The notes beneath the pieces are model-generated. The model did no database searches. It was given only the letters and a program-made list of their open reading frames with translations, and had not been told where the DNA came from. From the NCBI GenBank assembly GCA_013694685.1, contig JACDBY010000222.1:1-22778 (forward strand): 22,778 bases of DNA, written 5' to 3'. Position numbers and translations under genes: made by a program. Below, piece by piece: positions 1 through 7,157 of the stretch. This DNA is from Actinomycetota bacterium (GTDB taxonomy: Bacteria; Actinomycetota; Thermoleophilia; Gaiellales; Gaiellaceae). How positions within the stretch are numbered: the first letter of the stretch is position 1; each line of letters starts with the position of its first letter.

Positions 1-2
1 CG

Positions 3-104
3 ACGGGTACCGAGCCGAAGTTCTCTTTCGACGGCTGGGCTAGGACCGAGCGCTCGGGCGCTGGTCGCGACGTCAACGGCGTGAGTTTCACATCAAGCCT
101 CTAG
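3..104 (+). CDS. Possible 3' end of a gene cut by the left edge
   Basis: An open frame enters from the left edge and stops at TAG 102-104, giving 33 residues that start TGTEPKFSFDGW. The composition (FSFDGW, few arginines) looks more like a protein than the shadow frames nearby, but the piece is too short to assign to a family. It could equally be chance. Nothing else on either strand explains these bases. Confidence 0.25.
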   Translation, partial: TGTEPKFSFDGWARTERSGAGRDVNGVSFTSSL

Positions 105-343
105 TTGCTTGACCAGACCACTCAGCCTCAACGCCTGGCGAGAGCAGGCTGGCACGGGGCTTCCCGGCCGCTGCAAACATCGTTGCTAACGCACGCACCC
201 GGACGGGGCATCACGAGCAGGGGTAGAGGCTGGGCCTCGAGCCCGCCGAATGCCTGTCAGCGTCCCAATTCGGGCAGGGGAACGGGACAGGCCCGGACGA
301 GCCGTCACGGCTCGGGTGCAACACCGATTATCGTGCGCCAGCC
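105..343. other. Non-coding stretch
   Basis: No convincing gene is seen between the possible gene end at 104 and the stop of the four-CxxC gene at 344. The open frames here are rich in Arg, Pro and Ser and lack a ribosome site. I looked for a tRNA T-arm and found none. The only clear structure is the hairpin at 298-314. Confidence 0.4.
298..314 (-). terminator. Hairpin downstream of the four-CxxC gene
   Basis: CGAGCCG and CGGCTCG form a perfect 7-bp stem with a 3-nt loop, 30 nt past the stop codon of the minus-strand gene at 344-655. There is no T-run, which is common for GC-rich actinobacterial terminators. The role is inferred from position only. Confidence 0.4.
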
Positions 344-655
344 TCAGGGACGGTTGAGCACGCAGAGAGCGCAGTGCGCCTGGAGTTGGCCGAGCTCGTC
401 CGGGTAGAAGCGCCAACCGCTCCCCTCGGCCGCTGCCTCGTCCTCGACCGTCACGCCGCACTCGATGCAGCGGACGAACCACTCGAGCATCTGGAGCGCC
501 GACGCGCACCGCAGGCAGTACGTGCCGGGAACGGCGGCGGTGACCGGGCTCACGGCCCAGCCCTGCTCGGTCATCCCGGACGCGTCGGCTCCTCGGCCGC
601 AGCCGTCGCATCGCGTCGGACCCTGCCGACGCTCGAGATGTGCCTCGTCTCGCAA
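344..655 (-). CDS. Small zinc-ribbon-like protein with four CxxC motifs
   Basis: A 103-residue protein of unknown function. It carries four CxxC pairs at Cys16/19, Cys47/50, Cys63/66 and Cys95/98, spaced like two zinc ribbons, so it probably binds two metal ions. It has no signal peptide or membrane segment. The start is TTG at 655: an in-frame TAG lies at 682-680 with no ATG or GTG after it, and a GGGGAG stretch sits just before the TTG. An internal ATG at 574 would lose the first CxxC pair, so I prefer the TTG. A -10-like TAGGGT lies at 682-677. It is divergent from the sigma factor that starts at 799. I do not recognise the family; a cytosolic metal-binding or nucleic-acid-binding role would be a guess. 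The regular cysteine spacing makes a real gene likely. Confidence 0.7.
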   Translation of the reverse strand: MRDEAHLERRQGPTRCDGCGRGADASGMTEQGWAVSPVTAAVPGTYCLRCASALQMLEWFVRCIECGVTVEDEAAAEGSGWRFYPDELGQLQAHCALCVLNRP

Positions 656-685
656 GCTCCCCGCCCCCCTGGACTCACCCTATTC

Positions 686-790
686 GCCTGGCCCGGATGC
701 GCCAGGTCCCGCCCCCGGAGGGGTTGCCAAGAACCCCCGGAGTGTGGAAACCTCGTCGAGCAGGCCGAAGCAGTAGCCCATCGGCCCGAC
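686..790 (+). promoter_or_regulatory. Structured leader before the first sigma factor
   Basis: Three hairpins follow one another before the GTG at 799. One pairs 687-692 with 701-706 (CCTGGC/GCCAGG). The second pairs 715-717 and 720-725 with 732-740 (GGGGTT/AACCCC core, one GA bulge). The third pairs 755-758 and 763-768 with 781-790 (GTCG and GGCCGA with TCGGCC and CGAC, four-nt bulge, 12-nt loop). No Shine-Dalgarno is seen near 799. It does not match any riboswitch class I can recall. It may be a leader RNA or simply GC-rich folding. Confidence 0.35.
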
Positions 791-798
791 ATCACACC

Positions 799-1851
799 GT
801 GACGACCGTCGACATCGAGACCCTGCTCGCCCAACACGACCTTCGGTCGCTGCTCGAGACCTGCGAGCAGACGGGCTCGATCCAGGCGCCCGATGTCACG
901 GAGATCGTCGAGACGCACGACCTGACGGGGATCGAGCACGAGGCACTCGTCCGCGAGCTCGACAAACGCGGGATCGAGATCGTCGAGACGTCGCCCGTCC
1001 AGCGCGCCCCGGTCTCGCCGGCGCCTGTCGAGACGACGACGGACGCGCTGCAGCTCTTCCTCCGCGACGCCGGGCGCCATCGGCTTCTGACCGCTGCCCA
1101 GGAGGTAAGCCTCGCCAAGCGCATCGAGGGCGGCGACCAGTCGGCGAAGGCGGAGATGATCCAGTCGAATCTGCGGCTCGTCGTCTCGATCGCGAAGAAC
1201 TATCGCAACCAGGGTCTGCCGTTCCTCGATCTCATTCAGGAGGGCACGCTGGGTCTCATCCGCGCGGTCGAGAAGTTCGACTGGCGACGCGGGTTCAAGT
1301 TCTCCACCTATGCGACGTGGTGGATCCGCCAGGCGATCGCCCGGGCGCTCGCGGACAAGGCGAGGACGATCCGGATGCCGGTGCATATCGTCGAGCGGCT
1401 CCGGAAGATCAACCGTGCCGAGCGCTCACTCTGGACACAGCTCGGTCGTGAGCCCACGACCGAGGAGATCGCCGAAGAGGCCTCCGTGACGCCCGAGCAG
1501 ATTCACGAAGTGCGTGCCGCCGCCCGCGCGTCCGCGAGCCTCGACGCGCCGATCGGCGAGGAAGACGATGCAGTGCTCGGCGATTTCGTGGCCGGCGACG
1601 ATGCCCTGCCCGAGGATGACGTGGACGTCCAGCTCCGCCGCGCCACGCTCAGGCAGGCGCTTCTCTCGCTGCCCGAGCGCGAGCGCGAGGTCGTCAGGCT
1701 CCGCTACGGGATCGAGGGCGGCGAGCCGCAGACTCTCGAGGAGATCGGTCGACGGCTCAGTCTCACGCGCGAGCGTGTCCGCCAGATCGAGCTCGACTCG
1801 CTGCGCCGCCTCGCACTCCTCCGCGAGATGCAGTCGGTTCGGAGTATGTAG
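799..1851 (+). CDS. RNA polymerase sigma-70 factor, RpoD/SigA type with a region 1.1-like head
   Basis: A 350-residue primary-type sigma factor that directs RNA polymerase to promoters. Residues 1-65 resemble region 1.1. Region 1.2 begins near 82. Region 2 covers about 118-187, with [17 protein letters not shown], the core-binding DLIQEG and the -10-melting stretch ending [12 protein letters not shown]. Region 3 is about 195-260. Region 4 is about 285-345 with the helix-turn-helix [12 protein letters not shown] that reads the -35 box. The open frame goes back to ATG 640, but those extra 53 residues look non-coding (Pro/Arg/Ser-rich), so GTG 799 is chosen. No clear ribosome site precedes it and a structured leader lies upstream. 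It converges on a second sigma gene. Whether it is the principal housekeeping factor cannot be told from this window, so no gene symbol is given. Confidence 0.93.
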   Translation: MTTVDIETLLAQHDLRSLLETCEQTGSIQAPDVTEIVETHDLTGIEHEALVRELDKRGIEIVETSPVQRAPVSPAPVETTTDALQLFLRDAGRHRLLTAAQEVSLAKRIEGGDQSAKAEMIQSNLRLVVSIAKNYRNQGLPFLDLIQEGTLGLIRAVEKFDWRRGFKFSTYATWWIRQAIARALADKARTIRMPVHIVERLRKINRAERSLWTQLGREPTTEEIAEEASVTPEQIHEVRAAARASASLDAPIGEEDDAVLGDFVAGDDALPEDDVDVQLRRATLRQALLSLPEREREVVRLRYGIEGGEPQTLEEIGRRLSLTRERVRQIELDSLRRLALLREMQSVRSM

Positions 1852-1852
1852 C

Positions 1853-1870
1853 GGCCGGACCTGTCCGGCC
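1853..1870. terminator. Bidirectional hairpin between convergent sigma genes
   Basis: GGCCGGA and TCCGGCC form a perfect 7-bp stem with a CCTG loop. It starts 2 nt after the stop of the plus-strand sigma gene and ends 4 nt before the stop of the minus-strand one. It can serve both transcripts. The CCGGA/TCCGG core recurs in the hairpin at 11985-12008. Confidence 0.65.
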
Positions 1871-1873
1871 CGC

Positions 1874-2767
1874 CTACGACCTCAGATACAGCTCGAGGGC
1901 CGGCGCCACGTGGCGGAGTTCGCGCAAGGCGCGTGTCTCGAGCTGACGGACACGCTCGCGGGTGATCCCGAGCTCGCGCCCCACCTGCTCGAGCGTCCGC
2001 CCGTTCGTCCCGTCGAGGCCGTAGCGCAGCACGATGACGCGCTGGAGCCGCGGCTTCAGCTGCGCGAGGGCGCTCGCCAGCTCGCGAGCGCGGAGCCGCA
2101 GCGTGGTCTCGGCCTCGGGGCCTGCGGCGTTCGTGTCCTCGATGAGGTCGCTCATGACGCTCTCGCCGTCACCGACCGGCGTCTCGAGGCTCACGTGATC
2201 CTGGATGAGCTCGAGCAGGTCGTGCACGCGACGCGGCGTCAGCTCGGTCTCGTGGGCGATCTCGTCCAGCGTCGGGTCACGCGAGAGCTCCTGACCGAGG
2301 GCGCGGCGTGCACGCTGCACGCGACGAACCTGGTCGGCGATGTGAACCGGCAGGCGAATCGTCCGACCCTGCTCGGCCAGCGCACGCTGGACTGACTGGC
2401 GGATCCACCAGGTCGCGTAGGTGGAGAGCTTGAAGCCCATCGTCCAGTCGAACTTGTCGACCGCGCGCATCAACCCGAGGTTTCCCTCCTGAATCAGATC
2501 GAGGAGCGCGACGTCGGCGCGCGTGTAGTTCCGCGTGATCGACATCACGAGCCGGAGATTCGACTCGATCAGCTTTCTGCGGGCCTCCTCGTCGCCTTCG
2601 TCCTTGCGTTGTGCGAGCTCCCGCTCCTCGCCCGCGGTCAGCAGACGGCCGTCTCCGATCGCCCGGACATAGAGCTTGAGCGGATCCTGGATCGGCTCGG
2701 CGCCCTCGAACTCGTCGGTAGTCTCGCTCGCCGTGTCGAAGAGCGGCTCCGCAGCATTCGTCTCCAC
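1874..2767 (-). CDS. RNA polymerase sigma-70 factor, RpoD-like without region 1.1
   Basis: A 297-residue sigma factor of group 1/2. There is only a short acidic head before region 1.2, which starts at about residue 28 ([11 protein letters not shown]). Region 2 is about 66-135, with [25 protein letters not shown] and [13 protein letters not shown]. Region 3 is about 140-205. Region 4 is about 228-290 with the helix-turn-helix [19 protein letters not shown]. Start is GTG 2767. It is clearly a paralogue of its convergent neighbour, yet the region between 2.4 and 4 differs in sequence and it lacks region 1.1, so it is more likely an alternative RpoD-like factor (HrdB/SigB group 2 style). It diverges from the amidotransferase gene at 2939. 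No upstream promoter could be defined with confidence. Confidence 0.93.
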   Translation of the reverse strand: METNAAEPLFDTASETTDEFEGAEPIQDPLKLYVRAIGDGRLLTAGEERELAQRKDEGDEEARRKLIESNLRLVMSITRNYTRADVALLDLIQEGNLGLMRAVDKFDWTMGFKLSTYATWWIRQSVQRALAEQGRTIRLPVHIADQVRRVQRARRALGQELSRDPTLDEIAHETELTPRRVHDLLELIQDHVSLETPVGDGESVMSDLIEDTNAAGPEAETTLRLRARELASALAQLKPRLQRVIVLRYGLDGTNGRTLEQVGRELGITRERVRQLETRALRELRHVAPALELYLRS

Positions 2768-2891
2768 GGGAGAGCTATCGGCGGCTCGCGTCCCCCACTT
2801 GAGGCATTTTCAGCGGGCCTGATCCTGGCCATTGGTCGAGGATTCTCTGGCCCGAATCCGAACAGATTGCTCACGGTCCCCCGACTAGGGT

Positions 2892-2931
2892 GAGGAGGAC
2901 AGGGCGGCGCGGCGTCGCGTCGCTGGAGAGG
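2892..2931 (+). promoter_or_regulatory. -10 candidate and ribosome site before the amidotransferase gene
   Basis: The divergent gap 2768-2938 is otherwise featureless. GGAGAGG at 2925-2931 lies 7 nt before ATG 2939 and is a good Shine-Dalgarno. A TAGGGT at 2886-2891 fits a -10 box. A second purine run, GAGGAGG, lies at 2892-2898. No matching -35 box at normal spacing was seen. Confidence 0.4.
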
Positions 2932-2938
2932 ACTCGAG

Positions 2939-3727
2939 ATGTGCGGCATTGCGGGCTACAGCGTCGGAAGCGGCTCACACATGAGCCGGACGCTCGCCGC
3001 GCAGGCACTCCTCGCCGGGATCGCCGAGCGCGGCGCGGACGCGGTCGGGTACGCGTTCGGTGACGCCAAGTCGCTCGAGGTTCACAAGCAGCAGACCGGC
3101 GCGAGCGCCCTCCTCGAGAGCATCGCCGTCTCCCCCACTGCGACGCGCGCGCTCGTGCACGTCCGGGACTACACCAAAGGGCATCCGACAATTCCCGCGA
3201 ACAACCACCCGGTCCGTCACGGCCGCGTGACCGGGATCCACAACGGGATCGTCGTCAACGACGACGAGCTCTTCGCCCGGCACGGATTCGCGCGCGAGGA
3301 GCCCGACATGTCCGTGGACTCGGAGGCGATCTTCGCGCTCGTCGACGCTTACGGCACCCGAGCGAGCGTGCTCGAGGAGCTCTTCGGCTCGCTCGCGGCC
3401 GCCTGGGTCGACGAACGGGATCCCGCGACCGTCCATCTGGCCCGCGGGATTGGGCGGCCGCTCTGGATCGCTCGCGGCCGCAACGAGGTGCTCTTCGCCT
3501 CGACCCGCGCGGCGCTGGAGGTCGCCGAGCGCTCGCTCGGGACGACGCTACGCAAGACCGAGGTCGCCGAGGGCAGGCTGCTCTCGCTTGTCGACGGGAG
3601 GCTCGCGTCCGAGCGCCGCTGGAACCCGGACCGGAGCTTTCGCGAGGAACGGCAGCTGCCGGCTGTCCGTGCGCCGCAGGAGGGCTCCTTCTGTCTCGAG
3701 CGCATCGCAGCCATCGCTGCGGCGTAA
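2939..3727 (+). CDS. Stand-alone class-II glutamine amidotransferase domain protein
   Basis: A 262-residue Ntn-hydrolase of the GATase II type. The protein starts MCGIAGY, so Cys2 becomes the nucleophile after Met removal. Other family marks are Arg76 in VHVRDYTKG, the NNHPVRHG block at 88-95, the oxyanion pair Asn102-Gly103 in GIHNGIVVN, and Asp127 in the VDSEA block. These are the positions that bind glutamine in PurF, GlmS and AsnB. The synthase half (PRTase, SIS or ATP-pyrophosphatase) is absent: after about residue 190 there is only a tail. The ammonia acceptor is therefore unknown; it could act with a separate partner or as a simple glutaminase. The ATG has a good ribosome site. The neighbours (sigma factor, repeat protein) give no clue to the partner. 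Confidence 0.88.
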   Translation: MCGIAGYSVGSGSHMSRTLAAQALLAGIAERGADAVGYAFGDAKSLEVHKQQTGASALLESIAVSPTATRALVHVRDYTKGHPTIPANNHPVRHGRVTGIHNGIVVNDDELFARHGFAREEPDMSVDSEAIFALVDAYGTRASVLEELFGSLAAAWVDERDPATVHLARGIGRPLWIARGRNEVLFASTRAALEVAERSLGTTLRKTEVAEGRLLSLVDGRLASERRWNPDRSFREERQLPAVRAPQEGSFCLERIAAIAAA

Positions 3728-3754
3728 TGCTCTTGCGCGCGGATGCGCGATCTT

Positions 3755-3776
3755 GTCTTCGACTTCAGTCGGATAC
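3755..3776. repeat. Diverged copy of a 22-nt palindrome, possible terminator
   Basis: This stretch matches the minus-strand reading of the palindrome at 22339-22360 at 19 of 22 positions, including an unbroken 14-nt block, CGACTTCAGTCGGA. It lies between the convergent amidotransferase and repeat-protein genes. Here only CGAC/GTCG still pairs around TTCA. A second small hairpin, CGCGC/GCGCG, is at 3736-3749. Together they may end both transcripts. Confidence 0.5.
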
Positions 3777-3782
3777 GTGCTC

Positions 3783-4472
3783 TCATGGGCCGAGCGTGCC
3801 GTCAGGCGCCACGCGGACGCCTTCCTCGCGCAGCCGCTCGCGTACGAGGAACTGGAACGCGGACCACGTACCCGGCTGCACGTCGACCATGCGGTAGACC
3901 TGCCACTCGGAGAGGAGCGTCGCCTCGCGTTCACGCGCCGCGCGCCAGTCGGCCATCTTCGGCAGCCGTCCGAGACCACGCGCGAGGACGGCCCCGTCGG
4001 CGATCGCCCGCTCGAGGCGCTCCTCGCCGATCGGCACGTCGAAGCCTGCCTCCTTCAGCGCGACGGCGAGCGAGCCGAACGTGTGCCAGATGAGCGATTT
4101 CGAGGCCATGCGGCCTCGCCGCGCCTCGATGTCGCGGACGGTGGGCGTGCGGCCAAGCCCCGCACCCAGCTCACGCAGCTGCGCGAGCAGCTCGTCGCGG
4201 CTGATGTACCGCCGCGGGCTCAGGCCCGCCGCCCGCTTGGCCGCGTTCCACGTGCCGAAGTGCTCGATCACCGTCTGCGGATGGACGCTCGCATCCGGGT
4301 CTGCCGCGAACTCCCGCATCGTCGGCGACCGGCCCAGCCGTTCGGCCGAGGCGCGCAGCTCGGCCAGGATCTCGTCGTCGGTGTAGCGACGGCGCATGCC
4401 GGCGCGGAACGCGGCGAGCGCCTGCTCGTCGAGGCCTTGCAGGGCCGGATGACGGTGGCGCGGACGGCTCAT
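3783..4472 (-). CDS. Homing-endonuclease-associated-repeat (HEAR) protein, putative DNA-binding
   Basis: A 229-residue protein made of three tandem units of about 55-60 residues, at about 30-84, 89-144 and 150-212. Each runs: a helix with hydrophobic i/i+3 spacing (DEILAELR, DELLAQLR), the turn LGRSPT / LGRTPT / LGRLPK, a second helix, and an FGTW / FGSL / PGTW-type end with a final amphipathic helix (NAAKRAAGL). This is the pattern of the repeat often attached to HNH homing endonucleases and thought to bind DNA. No nuclease motif (HNH, LAGLIDADG, GIY-YIG) is present. Start is ATG 4472 with no Shine-Dalgarno but a -10 box 6 nt upstream, overlapped by a perfect palindrome. It converges on the amidotransferase gene and diverges from murT. 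A self-regulating DNA-binding protein is my inference. Confidence 0.82.
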   Translation of the reverse strand: MSRPRHRHPALQGLDEQALAAFRAGMRRRYTDDEILAELRASAERLGRSPTMREFAADPDASVHPQTVIEHFGTWNAAKRAAGLSPRRYISRDELLAQLRELGAGLGRTPTVRDIEARRGRMASKSLIWHTFGSLAVALKEAGFDVPIGEERLERAIADGAVLARGLGRLPKMADWRAAREREATLLSEWQVYRMVDVQPGTWSAFQFLVRERLREEGVRVAPDGTLGP

Positions 4473-4477
4473 GCAAT

Positions 4478-4491
4478 AATGCTAGAGCATT
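4478..4491 (-). promoter_or_regulatory. Palindromic operator candidate over a leaderless -10 box
   Basis: AATGCT-AG-AGCATT is a perfect 14-bp inverted repeat, AT-rich against a GC-rich background. On the minus strand it contains TAGCAT (4484-4479), a TANNNT -10 box lying exactly 6 nt before ATG 4472. A protein bound here would block transcription of the repeat-protein gene and could also influence murT 45 bp away. Confidence 0.5.
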
Positions 4492-4523
4492 TTCGACATT
4501 CTGCAAGAACGCCAGAACACGGG

Positions 4524-4529
4524 TAGCCT
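4524..4529 (+). promoter_or_regulatory. -10 box of a leaderless murT promoter
   Basis: TAGCCT ends 6 nt before GTG 4536, so transcription would start at or next to the start codon. No Shine-Dalgarno is present between the -10 box and the start. Confidence 0.45.
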
Positions 4530-4535
4530 GCCGCC

Positions 4536-5912
4536 GTGAGCGTGCGTCTCGCAGCGGAGACCGCGGCCGCGACGGCCGTGGCGCGCCTCTCGCGCTTCGC
4601 CGGCCGCGGTGGTGGCACGACGCTGCCCGGCAAGCTCGTCTGGATGCTCGATCCCGGTGCCGTCGACGCGCTCGCCCGGCGCCTGCCCGGGGGCGGCGTG
4701 CTCGTCTCCGCGACGAACGGCAAGACGACGACGACCGCGATGGCGAGCGCGATCCTCTCCCCCACGCGTCGGCTTGCGTGGAACAACTCGGGCGCGAATC
4801 TGGCCTCGGGGGTCGCCTCGACGCTCCTTCTCGCACGGGATGCAGAGCTCGGCCTGCTCGAGGTGGACGAGTTCGCGGTGCCCGAGGTGATCCGTCGAAC
4901 CCGACCGCGGATCGTCTGCCTCGGAAACCTCTTTCGTGACCAGCTCGACCGGTACGGCGAGCTCGAGCACATCGCCGAGCGCTGGCGCGCGGCCGTCGAG
5001 CACCTCGCGGACACGACCATGACCGTCGTCAACGCCGACGATCCGCTCGTCGCCGTGCTCGCCGAAGGCCGCGAGGCTGTACTTCGGTTCGGGGTCGACG
5101 ATCCGACCCAGGGGCGCGATGGGCTCCAGCACGCCTCCGATTCGAAGTACTGCGTCCGGTGCGGGCATCCGTATCGCTACGACGCCGTGTATGTCGGTCA
5201 CCTCGGCGCCTACCGCTGCCCATCCTGTGGTCACGCTCGGCCGTCACTCGACATCGCTGCACGGGAGATCGAGTCCCAGGGCCTCGAGGGGGTCGCGTTC
5301 ACCCTGACGGCACCCGGGGCGAGCGCGCGTGTGCGTCTCGCCTTGCCGGGGCTCTACAACGTCTACAACGCACTCGCCGCCGCCTCCCTCTGCCTCGCGC
5401 TTGGCGTCTCGCTCGATCGGATCGTCAGTGGCCTCGAGCGGTTCCGGGCCGCCTTCGGTCGCTTCGAGCGCTTCGCGGCGGGTGACCGCACCGTGCTCCT
5501 GCTCCTCATCAAGAATCCAGCCGGCGCAAACGAGGCTCTCCGAACCCTCCAGGAGGGCGACGTGCCGCCCGTCGTCGTCGTGGCGCTCAACGACCGCATC
5601 GCGGACGGCCGCGACGTCTCCTGGATCTGGGACGTCGACTTCGAACCACTCCTCGCCCGGGCCACGAGGATCGTCGCGACCGGCGAGCGCGCGGCGGAGC
5701 TTGCGCTGCGGTTCACGTACGGGGGCCTCGCGCGGGAACGACTCGAGATCCTGCCCCGGCTCGAGTCGGCGCTCGACCGCGGGCTCGCACTGACTCCGCC
5801 TGGTGCCGAGCTCGTCGTGCTCCCGACCTACACGGCGATGCTCGAGCTGCGTGCGACTGCGACCGCGCGCGGCTTCACCCGCCCGTATTGGGAGCAGGCG
5901 CGCGCCTCGTGA
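4536..5912 (+). CDS. murT: Lipid II isoglutaminyl synthase, ATP-ligase subunit MurT
   Basis: A 458-residue Mur-ligase-like protein. With GatD it amidates the alpha-carboxyl of D-Glu in the lipid II stem peptide to D-isoglutamine, at the cytoplasmic face. The ATP loop ATNGKTTTT is at 59-67, followed by the NNSGANLASG block at 83-92. Four cysteines (206, 209, 228, 231) form the zinc ribbon that interrupts the central domain in MurT but not in MurE or MurF. The DUF1727 C-terminal domain carries IKNPAGANE (325-333) and NDRIADGRDVSWIWDVDFE (352-370), which holds the aspartate proposed to act in catalysis. Length fits the family. Start is GTG, apparently leaderless. It overlaps gatD by 4 nt (GTGA), as expected for subunits of one complex. 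Confidence 0.96.
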   Translation: MSVRLAAETAAATAVARLSRFAGRGGGTTLPGKLVWMLDPGAVDALARRLPGGGVLVSATNGKTTTTAMASAILSPTRRLAWNNSGANLASGVASTLLLARDAELGLLEVDEFAVPEVIRRTRPRIVCLGNLFRDQLDRYGELEHIAERWRAAVEHLADTTMTVVNADDPLVAVLAEGREAVLRFGVDDPTQGRDGLQHASDSKYCVRCGHPYRYDAVYVGHLGAYRCPSCGHARPSLDIAAREIESQGLEGVAFTLTAPGASARVRLALPGLYNVYNALAAASLCLALGVSLDRIVSGLERFRAAFGRFERFAAGDRTVLLLLIKNPAGANEALRTLQEGDVPPVVVVALNDRIADGRDVSWIWDVDFEPLLARATRIVATGERAAELALRFTYGGLARERLEILPRLESALDRGLALTPPGAELVVLPTYTAMLELRATATARGFTRPYWEQARAS

Positions 5913-6670
5913 TCATCCGCGTCGGCCATCTCTATCCGGAGTACCTCAACATCTACGCCGATCGCGGGAACATCGCGGTGTTCCTTCACCGGGCGGCCTC
6001 TCGTGGCCACGAGTTGCGTGTCGAGCCGATCACGCTCGGGACGCGGCTCGAGCCGGGCGCACACGACCTGCTCTACGTGGGCGGCGGACAGGACCGCGAG
6101 CAGACGATGATTGCCCCGGATCTCGCCGCGCGTGCGGGCGCGCTCCGCGAGGCCGTGGAGGCAGGCGCCGCGCTCCTCGCCGTGTGCGGCGGCTACCAGC
6201 TCCTCGGGCGTGGCTACCGGGGGCGTGACGGATCCTGGCTCGAGGGCGCCGGCGTCTTTCCACTCGAGACCCTCGCCGGCGAGACGCGGATGATCGGTGA
6301 CGTCCTGCTCGAGAGCACGCTCGAGGAGGCGCCGGGACGGTCGATCGCCGGCTTCGAGAACCACGCCGGCCGCACCGTGCTCGACCCCGGCTGCGAGACG
6401 CTCGGACGAGTCGTCGCGGGATTCGGGAACGACGGAGGATCGGGCTACGAGGGCTGCAGGGTCGGCCGCGCGCTTGGGACCTATCTCCACGGCCCGCTGC
6501 TCCCGCGCAATCCGTGGCTCGCCGACCTCGTGCTCTCCTGGGCGCTCGCCCACGCGACGGGAGCCGGGCCTCAGCCGCTTACGCCACTCTCGGACGAGCT
6601 CGAGCAGGAGGCGCATGCAGTCTCGTCAGCGCGTGCGCGCGAGCGCGGTGGCCGTCCCGTGCGCTCGTGA
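5909..6670 (+). CDS. gatD: Lipid II isoglutaminyl synthase, glutamine amidotransferase subunit GatD
   Basis: A 253-residue class-I (CobB/CobQ-like) glutaminase that feeds ammonia to MurT. The nucleophile elbow is AVCGGYQLLG with Cys93, and the catalytic histidine is His194 in GTYLHGPLLPRNP. The N-terminus VGHLYPEYLNIYADRGN is typical of GatD. The frame is open from TTG 5888, but GTG 5909 is preferred because it overlaps the murT stop as GTGA and begins exactly where the family begins. The last 30 or so residues are Arg/Ala-rich and low in information. The stop is only 19 bp from the stop of the convergent Nudix gene, with no clear terminator between. Confidence 0.95.
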   Translation: MIIRVGHLYPEYLNIYADRGNIAVFLHRAASRGHELRVEPITLGTRLEPGAHDLLYVGGGQDREQTMIAPDLAARAGALREAVEAGAALLAVCGGYQLLGRGYRGRDGSWLEGAGVFPLETLAGETRMIGDVLLESTLEEAPGRSIAGFENHAGRTVLDPGCETLGRVVAGFGNDGGSGYEGCRVGRALGTYLHGPLLPRNPWLADLVLSWALAHATGAGPQPLTPLSDELEQEAHAVSSARARERGGRPVRS

Positions 6671-6689
6671 GTCGTCTTGCGAGCGGCCG

Positions 6690-7157
6690 CTACTCCGCCC
6701 AGCGGGCGCCGAGGTAGATACACGGATCACCGGGCTGCCAGCGGCGAAGGAAGTGCGCGATCGGAGGATGGATCATCACGCCGTCGAGCTCGTCGGGCGG
6801 AAAGAGGCGATGACCACGAACTGCCTCGTCGCTCGAGGCGACGTTCTCGAGCGACCCGTCCAGCTCACCCGCGAAGACGACGTGCACGACGTGCTTCGAC
6901 CAGAGGCTGCGTTCGGGCGAGATCGACTCGACGACGGCGATCGGTCCCTCGACCGGGAGCTCGTCGCCGCCGCCGACCAGCCCAGTTTCCTCGGCGAGCT
7001 CACGGTGTAGCGCGTCGACCAGCGTCTCGCCGCTCCGGACACCCCCACCGGGAAGGAGCCAGTGCTCGTGGCCTCGCTTCTCGTGACGGCAGAGGAGGAT
7101 CGCGCCGTGCCAGTGGAGAAGCGCTGAGACGCGGATTCTCGGCTCGGGGCGCATCAC
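6690..7157 (-). CDS. Nudix hydrolase
   Basis: A 155-residue protein with a complete Nudix box at 38-60: Gly38, Glu44, then Arg52-Glu53-Leu-Ala-Glu56-Glu57-x-Gly59-Leu60, matching GX5EX7REUXEEXGU. Such enzymes cleave nucleoside diphosphates linked to another group, using Mg2+ held by the glutamates. The family does not fix the substrate. The C-terminus (HPPIAHFLRRW) is common in small actinobacterial Nudix proteins. GTG 7157 and ATG 7154 are both possible starts; the dut stop TGA (7156-7154) overlaps both (GTGATG). Being the last gene of hflX-dut-nudix suggests housecleaning of nucleotide pools together with Dut, which is an inference. Confidence 0.92.
   Translation of the reverse strand: MMRPEPRIRVSALLHWHGAILLCRHEKRGHEHWLLPGGGVRSGETLVDALHRELAEETGLVGGGDELPVEGPIAVVESISPERSLWSKHVVHVVFAGELDGSLENVASSDEAVRGHRLFPPDELDGVMIHPPIAHFLRRWQPGDPCIYLGARWAE

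Noticed and set aside
240-290. tRNA-like T-arm around the CCCAATTCGGG string
   Set aside because: Lacks TTCRA and no clover-leaf partner arms could be found.
105-407. 100-residue plus-strand frame near the left edge
   Set aside because: No ribosome site, low-complexity composition, and it overlaps the better-supported four-CxxC gene on the other strand.
700-790. Possible SRP (4.5S) RNA before the sigma gene, from a GAAACC...CCGAAGCAG-like string
   Set aside because: The diagnostic GGAA tetraloop with its paired asymmetric loop is missing and the pairing found is different; only a generic structured leader is supported.
571-1386. 271-residue minus-strand open frame opposite the sigma gene
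   Set aside because: A shadow frame: Arg/Asp/Leu-rich with no motif, fully antisense to conserved sigma regions.
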